From positions 1-64,000 of the forward strand of contig JAVTVJ010011239.1 of assembly GCA_034509425.1 (NCBI GenBank): a stretch of 64,000 nucleotides of DNA. Reading direction: 5' to 3'. Shown piece by piece: positions 23,370 to 34,400 of this stretch. Below the pieces are notes generated by a model. That model was not told the DNA's origin and made no database searches. It saw only the letters and a list, made by a program, of their open reading frames with translations. The number at the start of each line of letters is the position of its first letter. Position 1 is the stretch's first letter. The translations under genes and the position numbers were made by a program. This DNA is from Eopsaltria australis (taxonomy: Eukaryota; Chordata; Aves; Passeriformes; Petroicidae).

Positions 23370-23659
23370 GGACGGTACCGGCGAGATCGGGAAAGCACCG
23401 GCAGCAGCGACCAGGGAGCTAAGATCTATATACCTTTTGCACAGCGAAAGGTGGATCCGACAGCTCGGATCTTGGGAGAGAGGTCCGCAGCCCGAAAAGG
23501 CTACACTTTGACAAGCTGCATGGCGATCGTGGAATCAGTGGGTAGACGCGGCACGGGAAGACGTGGAGGGGCCAGCGCGGGACGACGCGGCCCCAGCCAG
23601 CACGGAGGGACGCGGAGGCCATTGCAATCAGCTAGAAGTGGTAAACCAGCTGGACAAGG

Positions 23660-25042
23660 ATGGACCGAGAGGTAGCTTTAGATTTATTAACACGCTTTTT
23701 AGAAAAGCGAGGAGTCAGCAAAGAGACCCTAAAGCAGGTAGCACGATTAGCTACATTGGGGATGGCAAAAGGTTTTTTTGGGGACCCTAACACGATTTTT
23801 GACCTGCCAGAATGGCGGAAGTATGGCGATCAGTTGTTTGAGGGGATTTTAGACAGCAACAAGGTATGCGCTAAGCTAGGGAAGCCCTGGAGGGAGGTAA
23901 CAACCTGTTTGCAAAGATACCAGGCAGAGAAAAAAGTTGCAGCCGTAACCACGGCAAAACTAGAAGGAATCACGGAAGGGAGCGGGGGGACTCCGGGAGG
24001 TGAGCGCCCTATCCCGGGAATGCTCGGCATTGGTAACGAAAAGCCCAGCCTGCCGGCAGTAGGGAAGTGTCTGGTGCTGGGGGTGCACGGGTCGCCGCCC
24101 GACCACGGCGTTGCCTTGGAGGCGGCCGCTGCCGGCTCGGAGCAACTGGCCCCCCCGGCGCCCGCACCGCCGGAGACAGAGGAGGGGTATCTGCCCCTCC
24201 CCTGTGCACCGTCCGGACCCCAGGGGGAAGAACAACTGCCTTTGCCCCCCACTCCGGGTGGAGGTGACGGTATCCCTTCTCTCCCCGACCAGCCGTCTGT
24301 GCCCCCCACCCTGGTGCCCAGGGGCTGTGTCCCTTTTCGCCAGGACCAGCCGCCTGCACACCCCCCCTCGCTGGGTGGAGGCTTTGTCCCTTTTCGACAG
24401 AATATGCAAAACGGGAACATGCAGGAAGGGAGACGCAGAATAAGCGGGTCGAAAGTAGAACAGAAAGCTTTAGAAGAGGGGGATGTGAAACTGGCTCAGG
24501 ACGCTAGAACTTTAAGCCGGGCAGAAGCAGCGTTTCCAGTGCTGTTTGAGCCGCTGCAGGATGGAGGGCAGCAGGCTACCCACATGGCAATCGATTGGAA
24601 GTTACTCACACAGTTACGTACCACAGTTAGTGAGTCAGGTCTGCACGGGAAGCCCACCAAAATGATGCTGACTTATATTTGGGGAAGTGTTGTTGACAGG
24701 GTATCCGCAGCTATCACAGCTTCTAGGGTGCCGCAGTGGATGCAAGGGGCACTGTTACGCCAGTGTGTTCTCGACAACAGCACTCAGCAAACAAAAAACA
24801 TTCTAGTTACACTTCCTGCAGACGCCACCATTGAAGTCATGTTAGAAAGGATGAGCCGAGTGCCGGTAGGAATGCAGGCATTTATAGCTGAGGTGGTCAC
24901 TGCCATGGGTGACAAAATAGGGGAAAAGATAGTCCAGGCCCAGACGCAGGCCCTTAGCGCAGAGGCAGGTGGGTCACGCCTAGGCAGAGAGTCCCAGTGC
25001 TTCAGGTCTGGGGAAGAGGACGGAAGGGATGGAGATAGATGA
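23660..25042 (+). CDS. gag: gag, matrix-capsid only, no zinc knuckle (P2)
   Basis: Open frame of 460 codons. Residues 1-95 form a matrix-like domain (MDREVALDLL start, FDLPEWRKYGDQLF core) without a myristoylation glycine. Residues about 105-265 are a Pro/Gly-rich linker with a duplicated VPFRQ motif. From about residue 308 capsid-like sequence begins (DWKLLTQLRTTVSESG) and near residue 395 a capsid C-terminal part (KNILVTLPADATIEVMLERM). The capsid looks shorter than usual, suggesting an internal deletion, and the last 30 residues look out of frame. The nucleocapsid zinc knuckle is missing. It could make a truncated Gag; whether it is expressed cannot be told. Confidence 0.75.
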   Translation: MDREVALDLLTRFLEKRGVSKETLKQVARLATLGMAKGFFGDPNTIFDLPEWRKYGDQLFEGILDSNKVCAKLGKPWREVTTCLQRYQAEKKVAAVTTAKLEGITEGSGGTPGGERPIPGMLGIGNEKPSLPAVGKCLVLGVHGSPPDHGVALEAAAAGSEQLAPPAPAPPETEEGYLPLPCAPSGPQGEEQLPLPPTPGGGDGIPSLPDQPSVPPTLVPRGCVPFRQDQPPAHPPSLGGGFVPFRQNMQNGNMQEGRRRISGSKVEQKALEEGDVKLAQDARTLSRAEAAFPVLFEPLQDGGQQATHMAIDWKLLTQLRTTVSESGLHGKPTKMMLTYIWGSVVDRVSAAITASRVPQWMQGALLRQCVLDNSTQQTKNILVTLPADATIEVMLERMSRVPVGMQAFIAEVVTAMGDKIGEKIVQAQTQALSAEAGGSRLGRESQCFRSGEEDGRDGDR

Positions 25043-27357
25043 AGGACAGCTGACAGTCCTAGACCTCTTCCAACTTATCATCTCTGTGAGAGAATTGAAC
25101 TGTGATAATTCCATTATTCGGAATCTCCTAAAACGGACTTGAGACTGTAGACTAACCCTGAGAGCGAGAGTGGCATTTCACATACCCAGCTGAGAGACAA
25201 TTAAGAAGGCACTGTGTGTGAGACGCGATCAGTAATACCTGAACAGCCGCACCCGAGTCTGCGAGAACAGCTTTGCAATCGGACTCGCTTCTACAATCTG
25301 TCAGGGAAGAAGAAACAGAAAAGTGATGTACTGAAAGAATTTCTACATGTTTAAAAGGTTAGAGACCCCAGCCTGAGAGCCTCCAGTGGCGGCCACCCCC
25401 CCCCCGCAGCGGTTTCGGATTTCTCCCCGCGGACTCTGCAGTCAGCGGCGGCTCCTGCCCTCGGTGGCCCCTGCCCTCGGTTCCGACAGCGTCTCAGTGC
25501 GCCGGGGTGGGAAGCTGCGGAGACCGCGCGGCTGCCCGTCCTTGGAGCCGGGCAACGACTCGGTAACTACAGTTTTCCCTAACCACCAGGACCGCGCTGG
25601 CAACCAGGAAACGGGAAGAAGAGTGCGGCCGCCCGCCGCGCCCCAACAGGACCGGCCCCAGCACTCTCTGCGCCTGAGCCGGCACCCTCAACCGCCGGTG
25701 CTCCTGAGTCAACCCCTGAGTGCACTTTTAATCGGTCGTTTTCTGCAAGTATCAAAGACTGTTCATATTGTCTCGTATACTTGATGCTGACTTTACTGGT
25801 GGAATTTGTGTTAACAAGAAGAAATCTGGGGAATTTAGGTTGCAACAGGACTTGCACTTCTTCAGTGCAAAAAGAAAAAGGGGGAGACGGGGAGGACAGA
25901 GGAAGTGAGAATATTGGAATGACTGTTCACAAGCATCCAGCCCACAACAACAATTCAACAAAAACAAAGGATTGAAAACGTGGCAGAACTGATCCAGAGG
26001 GGACGCAGCAGAGTTGTACACCTAACAGGCCAGGGCCAAAGCGGGGCTGGGGCCGAGCAGAATAAGAAAGATTAGGCAAAATGTAAACTGATTAATAAGC
26101 TAGATCTAAACAAGTGGTAAACTAGATTTACCCAAATTGTAAACCAAATTAGATAAACACAATGAGTTACCTTTGTATTGTTTGTTAATTAATGACGGGA
26201 ATTATCTTGCTAGATAGAAATGAATAACTGGAATTGTAATCTGTTCTTACTGTTTTTCCTGTTTTACTTTGTTTCAATGAGTGTTTGAGTTTTATACCTA
26301 CAGCTGAATTTGGAAGTACAGTGATCCCGGAGAAGATAGAGCAAAGAGAAGATGCATCTGTGTGCTTGCAGCTTGCAATACTGTTTTCAAACATCTCCCA
26401 AGCGATCACCCCTGATGTATTAATAGCTATAAATATGTTGTTAAAGTTTAAATGCTATTAGGTTTATTAAGTTCTGTTACAGTTAAGTATTACAACTAGG
26501 TTCTAAAAAAGTTAACTTCAACTATGCATAGCTATGTGTGTTATAGCAAGGATTAAGTTCTGTTAAGATTACGTACGTAAACTCATGCATATGCAATCTT
26601 TTAATTATCATGTTCATGGTACCATGGTCTTTTTAGTCAAAAGTAGTTGACAACATCTGTTATTTTACAGTCTGCACAACCTGTGTTATGTTTATGTAAC
26701 TGTCTCTATTATTTGCTCAGATTTAAGTAACCTTCTTAGTTGTTGTTTCTAACAGTTTTCTCATAAGATCTGTGTTAGGGAAATCCCTCCAGTTGGAGTC
26801 CTGGCCCTGGCCAAGCCTCGACTCTCCCTGGTCGGACATCTACCAATGGACCCAGGTGTTTCTGCATCCAAATCATACTTAAGTCGGGTTTGAGTTAATA
26901 ATTGGAATTTATATCAGCTGGATCCCTTTTGGGGTAGACTTGGAGACCCTATCCGGAAGGGCTTTCCATGTCTTCACTGAAACAAGGCAGCTGTTGCAGA
27001 CCCTGGATGTTAGTATAGTATTCCAGACTTCAGTAAGGTATTACCCTGATTAACAGCCTTCAGAGACGAAGTAATTGAGACTAATTTGCTGAACTATTGG
27101 GTAATGAAAAATCACAAGATCACCTTAGAATGTTTAGCACATAAGTGTTAGAAGTATTCTTATGTCTAGTTATGTGTGTTTCTTACTGCGCTACCTATGA
27201 CAAATGGCTGGTAATGCCATAAACAAACTCATACTGATTAAAACAGAAAGGAGGAATCGTAAAGTTACACTAAGTGTGTTAAATCACGAAAAAGATACAG
27301 ATAGTAGAATCACCTTTAAGAGACTGGTTAACAAACTTAAGTTTTAAAGACTGGTTA
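25043..27357 (+). other. P2 middle: no pro or pol, unexplained sequence
   Basis: About 2.3 kb between gag and the env tail with no reading frame resembling protease, polymerase or integrase. It has a GC-rich part at about 25386-25730 and AT-rich sequence after 26050. It may be decayed retroviral sequence, a deletion scar region or captured host sequence; I cannot assign it. Confidence 0.6.
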
Positions 27358-27540
27358 GTGAAATTTGTAAAAATGAAATTGATAGTTTTAGTAATTATTC
27401 TAATCATAAGTGTATTATTGCCATGTGTAGTTAAGTGTTTGATGAATACAGTAGAAAAAAGCGTAAACCAGGCCTGGATTGCTCAAAGAAAAGTAGGGGG
27501 ATATGTTGGAGAATATCCTTCTCCAGCTGCTCAGACATAA
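27358..27540 (+). pseudogene. env: env transmembrane tail remnant (P2)
   Basis: Short frame starting MKFVKMK followed by a strongly hydrophobic stretch of about 20 residues (LIVLVIILIISVLLP) and a short basic tail that ends inside the 3' LTR. Position just before the polypurine tract and 3' LTR fits the membrane anchor and cytoplasmic tail of a retroviral envelope. The rest of env is absent. Confidence 0.6.
27486..27503 (+). promoter_or_regulatory. polypurine tract (P2)
   Basis: AAGAAAAGTAGGGGGATA directly before the 3' LTR; the purine run ending in GGGGG is the usual plus-strand primer. Confidence 0.75.
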
Positions 27541-28332
27541 AGTGGGTGAGCAATCCAGGCCCCTTAGACGAAAGCTAGGCCTCTGCTCAAGGTTATTCTC
27601 AAGACAACTGTGGGAAAGAGAGACATGAAAGCTGAAAACAAGCTGCAGGTGTCCAAAGATTAATTTGGCAGAAGAAACTGTTACTGTTGTTGCCTTCTGA
27701 TATCAGCTTGGTGTTTTAATTAGAATAGAGAAAGCTCCTGTGGGAAACTTCTGTGGGGAATAACGTTTTGAGCACGGACAGCACTATAAAGAGTGTGCAC
27801 TTTCTAACAATAAACAAGCTTGATTTATGACTCTGATGCCTGAGGAATTTTTTTCTGCTTTTTCTCCTGAATATGTCTTACACTGTTCCCTATATTCACA
27901 AGTATTAGCATGCATACTTGTGATGCTTTAGGTGATAGTTTAGCCTGGTTTCATGGTGTTTAGGAGGCCGGTAGACTAAACACCCCTGAAGCCACGTAGA
28001 GTTAGAGACCAAACACCCTGTTTTCATGAGCCCTCAAGGTCTCCTAGTAGGATAGATTTTGTAAACTAGAAGTTAGCCCACCCAGGCCCCTTATTGGGCC
28101 CTTCTGGTAGATATGCTAATGTGTAGAGTCTTTAATTGTATACTCTATTGGGGGGAAGGGGCTTTTGCGGCGTGTTCTACCTGGACGCCAGAAGCCATCG
28201 AACGGGATCCTATTAAAATACCGAGGTAAACAACCCCCAACCCTTTCACTGTGTCTGAGCCTTTATTTCCTAAGACCAGAAAAAGGCATCAACTCACACT
28301 GAGTTGGTATCTTGCTTCTCTCACCACCGACA
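27504..28332 (+). mobile_element. 3' LTR of P2, interrupted
   Basis: Matches the 5' LTR but is split after TTTATGACTC by a nested LTR (27834-28291) and resumes with ACTCACACTGAG. The repeated ACTC is the duplication made by the nested insertion. Confidence 0.93.
27834..28291 (+). mobile_element. solo LTR nested in P2 3' LTR
   Basis: 458 bp with perfect terminal inverted repeats TGATGCC/GGCATCA and a 4-bp duplication ACTC (27830-27833, 28292-28295). Four-base duplications point to a class I (gammaretrovirus-like) family, unrelated to the other LTRs here. A CCTATTAAAATACCG segment near 28210 could be its TATA or poly-A element. The orientation is an inference from that element. Confidence 0.85.
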
Positions 28333-28482
28333 ACTGAAGAAGGTAAGAAGTAGTATTAAGAAACATTAGTTTACCGAAGTATTTTCCTGTAAAACAGGCT
28401 GGTGTTTAGGGAAAATGTGCTGCCTTTGCCAGTAAAGAATTCTTTCATTGGTTCCCTTTAGGGTGACAGAAACATTACTTTG

Positions 28483-29439
28483 TGTTGAAGGTTGGATTTA
28501 GTTCTTTGCTTCAGGAATTTTTCTCTCATGGGTTGCTAAGACACAAATGACTGGGTACTTAAGAGAAACAAAGCACAAGGCTAGAGCCTTTCTCCTTGGC
28601 AGGGTGGGGTAGAATTGCCCCTCATGGAAGCAGGATTTGACAACGTGAGATTTGGAGAAACTGAAAAGCAAGGGCAGGGGGGAGGTCACGCCCTCTTGCT
28701 CGGGACCCTCGGAGCTGGACGGTCGGAGCTGCTGTTTGCTGAACTCACGGCCTCTTGAGAAGCCAGCGCGGAGCTGCTAGTCTGTCTGCTGTGAGTCTTT
28801 TTTTTTTCTCTGCCTATCAGGAGCTGCTTGCCACCAGCCTGTCTCTCCCCTCCCCCGCTCCTCCTCGCCGCTCCGAGTTTTTTCGCTACATTGTGGCGGG
28901 GTTTCCTCTCTGCACGTCGAGACTTCTTGCTGTCCCAGCTCCCTGTGTCTGGGAATCTTGTTGTGGCACCGAAACCTGCTGCCCCTCGAGAGTCTGTGGA
29001 GCAAGGGCTCTCCTCTATCTTTTTTTCCTTCGGGCAGCCGCTATTTACCATGTGCTACCTGCGCTCACGCCAGAGCGCCCCCTGCAGCCACCAGAGAATC
29101 ATCACACCCAGAGCGCTCTTGCAGCCACTGGGGAATCATCACACCCAGAGCGCCCCTGCAGGCTGTGACTGGAACTGCACCAAAAGGAAAAGGTGCCTGA
29201 AGCCGAGCAGGCTGCCACTGGGTTTCTGGTTCTGATTGTTGGTTAACGTTATAGTTGTTGTTATTTGTCATCTTTTTTTTAGATATTAGTAAAGAACTCT
29301 TATTCCTATTTCCATATCTTCGCCTGAGAGCCTCTTAATTTCAAATTCATAATAGTTCGGAGGGAGAGGGGTTACAGTTTCCCATTCCAAGAGAGGCTCC
29401 TGCCTTCCTTAACAGACACCTGTCCTTCAAACCGGGACA
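28483..29439 (+). mobile_element. 5' LTR of P3
   Basis: 957 bp, TGTTGAAGG to CCGGGACA, same family as the solo LTR at 10413-11398. It contains two copies of the 37-bp repeat near 29070-29160. Left flank is CTTTG; no matching right copy exists because the 3' end is rearranged. Confidence 0.92.
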
Positions 29440-29444
29440 GATTT

Positions 29445-29463
29445 TGGCGCCCAACGGTGGGGC
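29445..29463 (+). promoter_or_regulatory. primer-binding site, Lys-like with an extra G (P3)
   Basis: TGGCGCCCAACGGTGGGGC begins five bases after the LTR. It equals a Lys-tRNA type site with one additional G, and P4 and P5 have the same sequence (42593-42610 and 48877-48894). Confidence 0.65.
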
Positions 29464-29551
29464 ACGAGGGCATCGAGAGGAAAAAGGATAACAGTTCTTG
29501 AGTAACGCAGTTCTTTGTGTGCTAGATATAGGAACCTCATTAGGTTGCACC

Positions 29552-31456
29552 ATGTGGTCTAGTTTATTCCAGTTCGTATGGCAAGTGGTCACAGCTGTTT
29601 CTCTCCCATTTGCAGCCCCGTATCTAAACATGGGCCCTATAACTAAGGCTACGGTTGCTGTTATACAGTTTGTGTCATGGGTCGATAAGGTGAGGAATTC
29701 ATGGATTTTCAACTTCCTCTGGAAAGCAAGCATGTGGATTCAGAGCTACCACACATTAATGACATGCTTTCAGGGTTACTTTAATAATGGTACCTACTGT
29801 GAGGAAATCACACCAAAAGAAATGTTCTCACAACCCTTCACCCAGCTCTTTGGGCCTATCCCGCCAATCTTTGAGAGGTTCAAATCGTTTCTAAATGCGA
29901 ATGATACCATACAGTGGCTGGTGTTGCTGATAGGCCTGCTGTATTTAGCATTCAGGGAAAAAAGAGGTCTGACTCGGATAACCACCCTGACACCTACCTC
30001 AGACAATAGAGATGAGACCTCAGTACCTGACATGGCCCCAGAGACTAGGGATGCAGCCACAGAACCTGACATGGCCCCAGAGACTAGGGACACCATCCCA
30101 GAACCTGACATTGCCCCAGACACTAGAGATGCTGCTACAGAGTCTAACCCAGCCCCACAACCCACCTCAGAAACAACCCACCCGGATTGGGTGGGAGTCC
30201 TGGTAAAGTAGATGCGCGAGATGAGTCAAATGCTGAAGGAATACACTTGCCCAGCTGGTGAGAAACCCTCCTCCTACCCCAAAGAGGGAGAGTCTAATGG
30301 GGCAGCAGGGGAACCCAGGGACGTTATAACCACTCAGGCTCCAGTCAGATCAGAGGGGCAGCCACAGCCAGTAGCAGTTGCCCCTGTAGAAAAGAGGAAG
30401 ACTAAGGTCAAACCAGAGAAGCCAGTGAGTAACGATGGGGAAGCAGGACCCTCTCAACCAGTAGGGAGGCCAAGGATTGAAATCACTACCGAGTCCCTGG
30501 GGTATAACAGTCTCCGTAATCTACGAAAAAACATTGTGCGACGGGGTAATGAGCCCTTTACAACATGGCGACTTCAGGTCTGGAACCTTATAGGTATAGG
30601 TGTGCAGCTGGATAGTATCAAGGCAAGGCAGATGGGACCCTTGTCCCACGACTCGGGGGTGGATCAGGTATTCGGAAGAGACGACGGGCCCCTGTCTCTC
30701 TGGGAACGGCTTTTAATAAGTGTAAGAAAGAGGTTTGTCAACAGGGAGAGAATGCAGGAGTATCATCATAGAAGACCATGGAAGACTCTTGAGGAGGGAA
30801 TCCAACATCTGAGAGAAGTGGCAATATTGGAGGTACTCTTTGGGAGGGATGGACAACATGATAATGACCCCGACAAGGTCAAGTGTACAGGGCAAATGTT
30901 GTAGAACCTGGCAAAGCTAGGGCCCTCCCAATACTCCATCTTCATTGCAACAATTAATGCTGATGACAACCGAGAGACAGTGGGCTCCATAGCCACCAAA
31001 CTCAGGAATTATGATAGTATGATCAGTGGCCCAATGCAGGCTCAGGTCTCTGCTGTAGTCAAAAACCTCAGAGAAGAGATGATGAGAGAGGTGAGGGAGG
31101 AGATGAGGATGATGAGTGCGACACCAGTGCGAGTCACAAGCCCCAAAGTCAGAGCCCAGCGCCCCCCAGCCAGGGAGAGAAGGTACACCCCACGATCTGA
31201 GCTGTGGTTCTTCCTGTGTGACCACGGGGAAGACATGAGGAAGTGGGATAGGAAACCCACTGCTACCCTGGCAGCACGAGTACAGCAACTCAAAGAGGGA
31301 AAGACTAACCGAAGCAGGAGGTCTACTACAGTGAAGGTAGCCTCAGCCTCCTGTGACCACGATGCCAGATATTACGGAAAGGAAGAAAATCTGTTAGATC
31401 CTCTCGAGGAGACCTCTACTATGTATGCCCAGAGAAGAAATGATAACCAGAGCTAG
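29552..31456 (+). pseudogene. gag: gag, ERVL-like, two internal stops (P3)
   Basis: The reading frame from the ATG at 29552 is about 634 codons, broken by stops at 30209-30211 (E to stop) and 30902-30904 (W to stop). Residues 1-45 and 119-134 are hydrophobic and flank a part with NNGT and NDT glycosylation-type sites and two cysteines. Then come three 13-residue repeats of the (M/I)AP(E/D)TRD.. type, a basic/Pro-rich linker, a capsid-like region from about residue 315, a Glu/Arg-rich likely coiled coil (LREEMMREVREEM) and an LWFFLCDHG segment. No zinc knuckle is present. The final UAG is followed in frame by protease. Confidence 0.8.
31454..31456 (+). promoter_or_regulatory. gag-terminal UAG, readthrough candidate (P3)
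   Basis: The codon order is AGC TAG AGG, with pro-pol continuing in the same frame. The same stop and context occur in P4 (40560-40562) and P5 (46806-46808), where the linker after it is open. In P3 the linker has two further TGG-derived stops. Confidence 0.55.
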
Positions 31457-34400
31457 AGGAGCCCTGCCTCTAGCCAGGAAGAGGCACGGGAAAACCGAGT
31501 CTTTTGAACCGTGTAGGTCCGATGGCCTGGCACATCAGAACCACAAAAATATGAAGCGTTAGTTGATACTGGTGTGCAGTGTACCTTAATTCCATCAAGA
31601 CATGTGGGAGCAGAACCTGTTTCTATTGTCGGGGTGACAGGGGGATCACAGCAATTAACTTTGTTGGAAGCCGAGGTGAGCCTGACCGGGAAAGAGTGGC
31701 AGAAACACCCCATTGTCACTGGTCCAGAGGCCCCGTGTATTCTGGGCATAGACTTCCTCCGGAATGGCTATTACAAAGACCCAAAGGGACTCAGGTGGGC
31801 TTTCGGAATAGCGGCTGTGAAAGCAGAGGGCATTAGGAACCTGAACACCTTGCCTGGACTATCGGAAAATCCAAATGCAGTGAGACTCCTGAGAGTAAAA
31901 GAGCAACAAGTGCCAATTGCCACCTCGACAGTGCACCGCCGGCAGTACCGGACCAATCGAGATGCCGTGATCCCCATCCACAAGATGATCTGCGACCTGA
32001 AAAGCCAAGGAGTGGTCAGTAAAGCTCACTCACCCTTCAACAGCCCCATCTGGCCCGTGCGCAAGTCTGACGGGGAATGGAGATTGACTGTGGACTATCG
32101 TGGCTTGAATGAAGTGACTCCACCATTGAGTGCTGCTGTGCCAGACATGTTAGAGCTCCAGTACGAGCTGGAGTCCAAGGCAGCAAAATGGTATTCCACC
32201 ATTGACATTGCCAATGCGTTCTTCTCCATCCCTCTGGCAGCAGAATGCAGGCCCCAGTTTGCCTTCACCTGGAGAGGTGTGCAATATACCTAGAATCGGC
32301 TGCCCCAAGGGGTGGAGGCACAGCCCCACGATCTGCCATGGACTGATCCAGGCTGCACTGGAAAAGGGTGAGGCTCCAGAACATCTCCAATACATCGATG
32401 ACATCATTGTGTGGGGGAACACAGCAGCAGAGGTATTTGAGAAAGGAGAGAAGATCATCATGATCCTCGTGGAAGCCGGTTTTGCCATCAAGAACAAAGT
32501 CAAAGGACCTGCTCGAGAGATCCAGTTCCTAGGAGTAAAATGGCAAGATAGACGGCGCCAGATTCCCACGGAGGTCATCAATAAGATCGCTGCGATGTCT
32601 CCGCCAACTAACAAAAAAGAAACTCAAGCTTTCCTAAGAGCCATAGACTTTTGGAAGATGCACATTCCAGAGTACAGCCAAATTGTGAGCCCTCTCTACC
32701 TAGTCACCCGCAAGAAGAACAATTTTCACTGGGGCCCTGAACAGCAACAAGCATTTGCCCAGATCAAGGAGGAGATTGCTCACGCAGTAGCGCTTGGCCC
32801 AGTAAAGACGGGACCAGAGGTGAAGAATGTGCTTTACTCTGCAGCCGGGAACAAGGGCTTGCCCTGGAGCCTTTGGCAGAAGGTGCCTGGAGAGACTCGA
32901 GGCCGACCGCTGAGATTCTAGAGCCGGAGTTACAGAGGGTCTGAAGCCAACTACACCCCCACAGAGAAGGAAATCTTGGCCGCCTATGAAGGAGTTCAAG
33001 CCGCCTCGGAGGTAACTGGCACTGAAACACAACTCCTCCTGGCACCTCAACTACCAGTGCTGGGGTGGATGTTTAAAGGAAAGGCTCCCTCTACCCACCA
33101 CGCCACCGATGCCACATGGAGTAAGTGGATCACACTTATCACACTGCGCGCCCGCATTGGAAATCCGAACCGCCCTGGGATCCTAGAAATAATTACGAAC
33201 TGGCCAGAAGGTGTGTTTTGGCCTCACTGATGAAAAGGAGCAAGAACAAGTGACCCGGGCTGAGGAGGCTCCACCATACAATCAACTGCTAGATGAAGAA
33301 AAGTGCTACGCCCTTTTCACTGATGGTTCCTGTCGCATCATAGGGATAAACCGGAAGTGGAAAGCAGCTGTGTGGAGCCCCATGCGACAGGTTGCAGAAG
33401 CCACTGAAGGAGAAGGTGGGTCGAGCCAATTTGCTGAACTCAAAGCTGTTCAGCTGGCCCATGACATTGTTGAGAGAGAGAAGTAGCCAAAGCTCTATCT
33501 CTACACCGATTCATGGATAGTAGCCAATGCTCTATGGGGTTGGCTGAAAAAGTGAAAAAAAGCCAACTGGCAGCATCGAGGAAAGCCAATCTGGGCAGCT
33601 GATGAATGGAAAGACATTGCCACTCGGGTAGAGAAGCTACCTGTAAAAGTCTGCCATGTAGATGCCCATGTCCCTAAGAGCCGAGCTAATGAGGAACACC
33701 AGAACAACATGCAGGTAGATCACGCCGCAAAGATAGAGGTGGCACAGATAGATTTAGACTGGCAACACAAAGGGGAGCTGTTCCTAGCTCGATGAGCCCA
33801 TGATGCCTCAGGCCACCAGGGCAGAGATACCACCTATAAGTGGGCACGAGACCGAGGGGTGGACCTAACCATAGACAGTATCTCCCAGGTGATCCATGAT
33901 TGTGAGACGTGCGCCGCGATCAAACAGGCCAAGCGGGTGAAGCCTCTATGGTATAGTGTACGGTGGTCCAAATATAAGTATGGAGAGGCTTGGCAGATTG
34001 ATTACATCACACTGCCCCAGACCCGCCAAGGCAAGCGCTATGTTCTCACAATGGTAGAAGCCACCACAGGATGGCTGGAGACCTACCCTGTGCCTCATGC
34101 CACTGCCCGGAACACCATCCTGGGCCTCGAAAAACAGGTTCTTTAGAGACATGGTACCCCTGAGAGAATTAAATCCAACAATGGGACTCATTTCAAAAAT
34201 AGCCTTATAAACACCTGGGCTAGAGAACATGGCATCGAGTGGGTGTACCATATCCCTTATCATGCACCAGCAGCTGGGAAACATGAACGGTACAATGCCC
34301 TGCTCAAAACCACCTTCAAAGCACTGGGTGGGGGGACGTTCAAGAACTGGGAGACTAATTTGGCAAAAGCCACATGGTTAGTGAACACCCGAGGTTCCTC

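Larger units (their letters stand above)
22983..28332 (+). mobile_element. P2: non-autonomous class II (alpharetrovirus-like) provirus
   Basis: A complete insertion: 5' LTR, Trp-type primer site, gag, long non-coding middle, env tail, polypurine tract, 3' LTR, flanked by a perfect 6-bp duplication ACTGAA (22977-22982 and 28333-28338). Six-base duplications are typical of alpha- and betaretroviruses. There is no protease, reverse transcriptase or integrase, so it must have been copied by proteins of another virus. The two LTRs differ at about seven positions in 367 by eye, so the insertion is fairly young but not recent. A solo LTR has inserted in the 3' LTR. Confidence 0.93.

Noticed and set aside
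25386..25784. Host exon captured in P2
   Set aside because: The 132-codon frame is Pro/Arg-rich with no recognisable domain; capture remains possible only as a hypothesis for the whole middle region.
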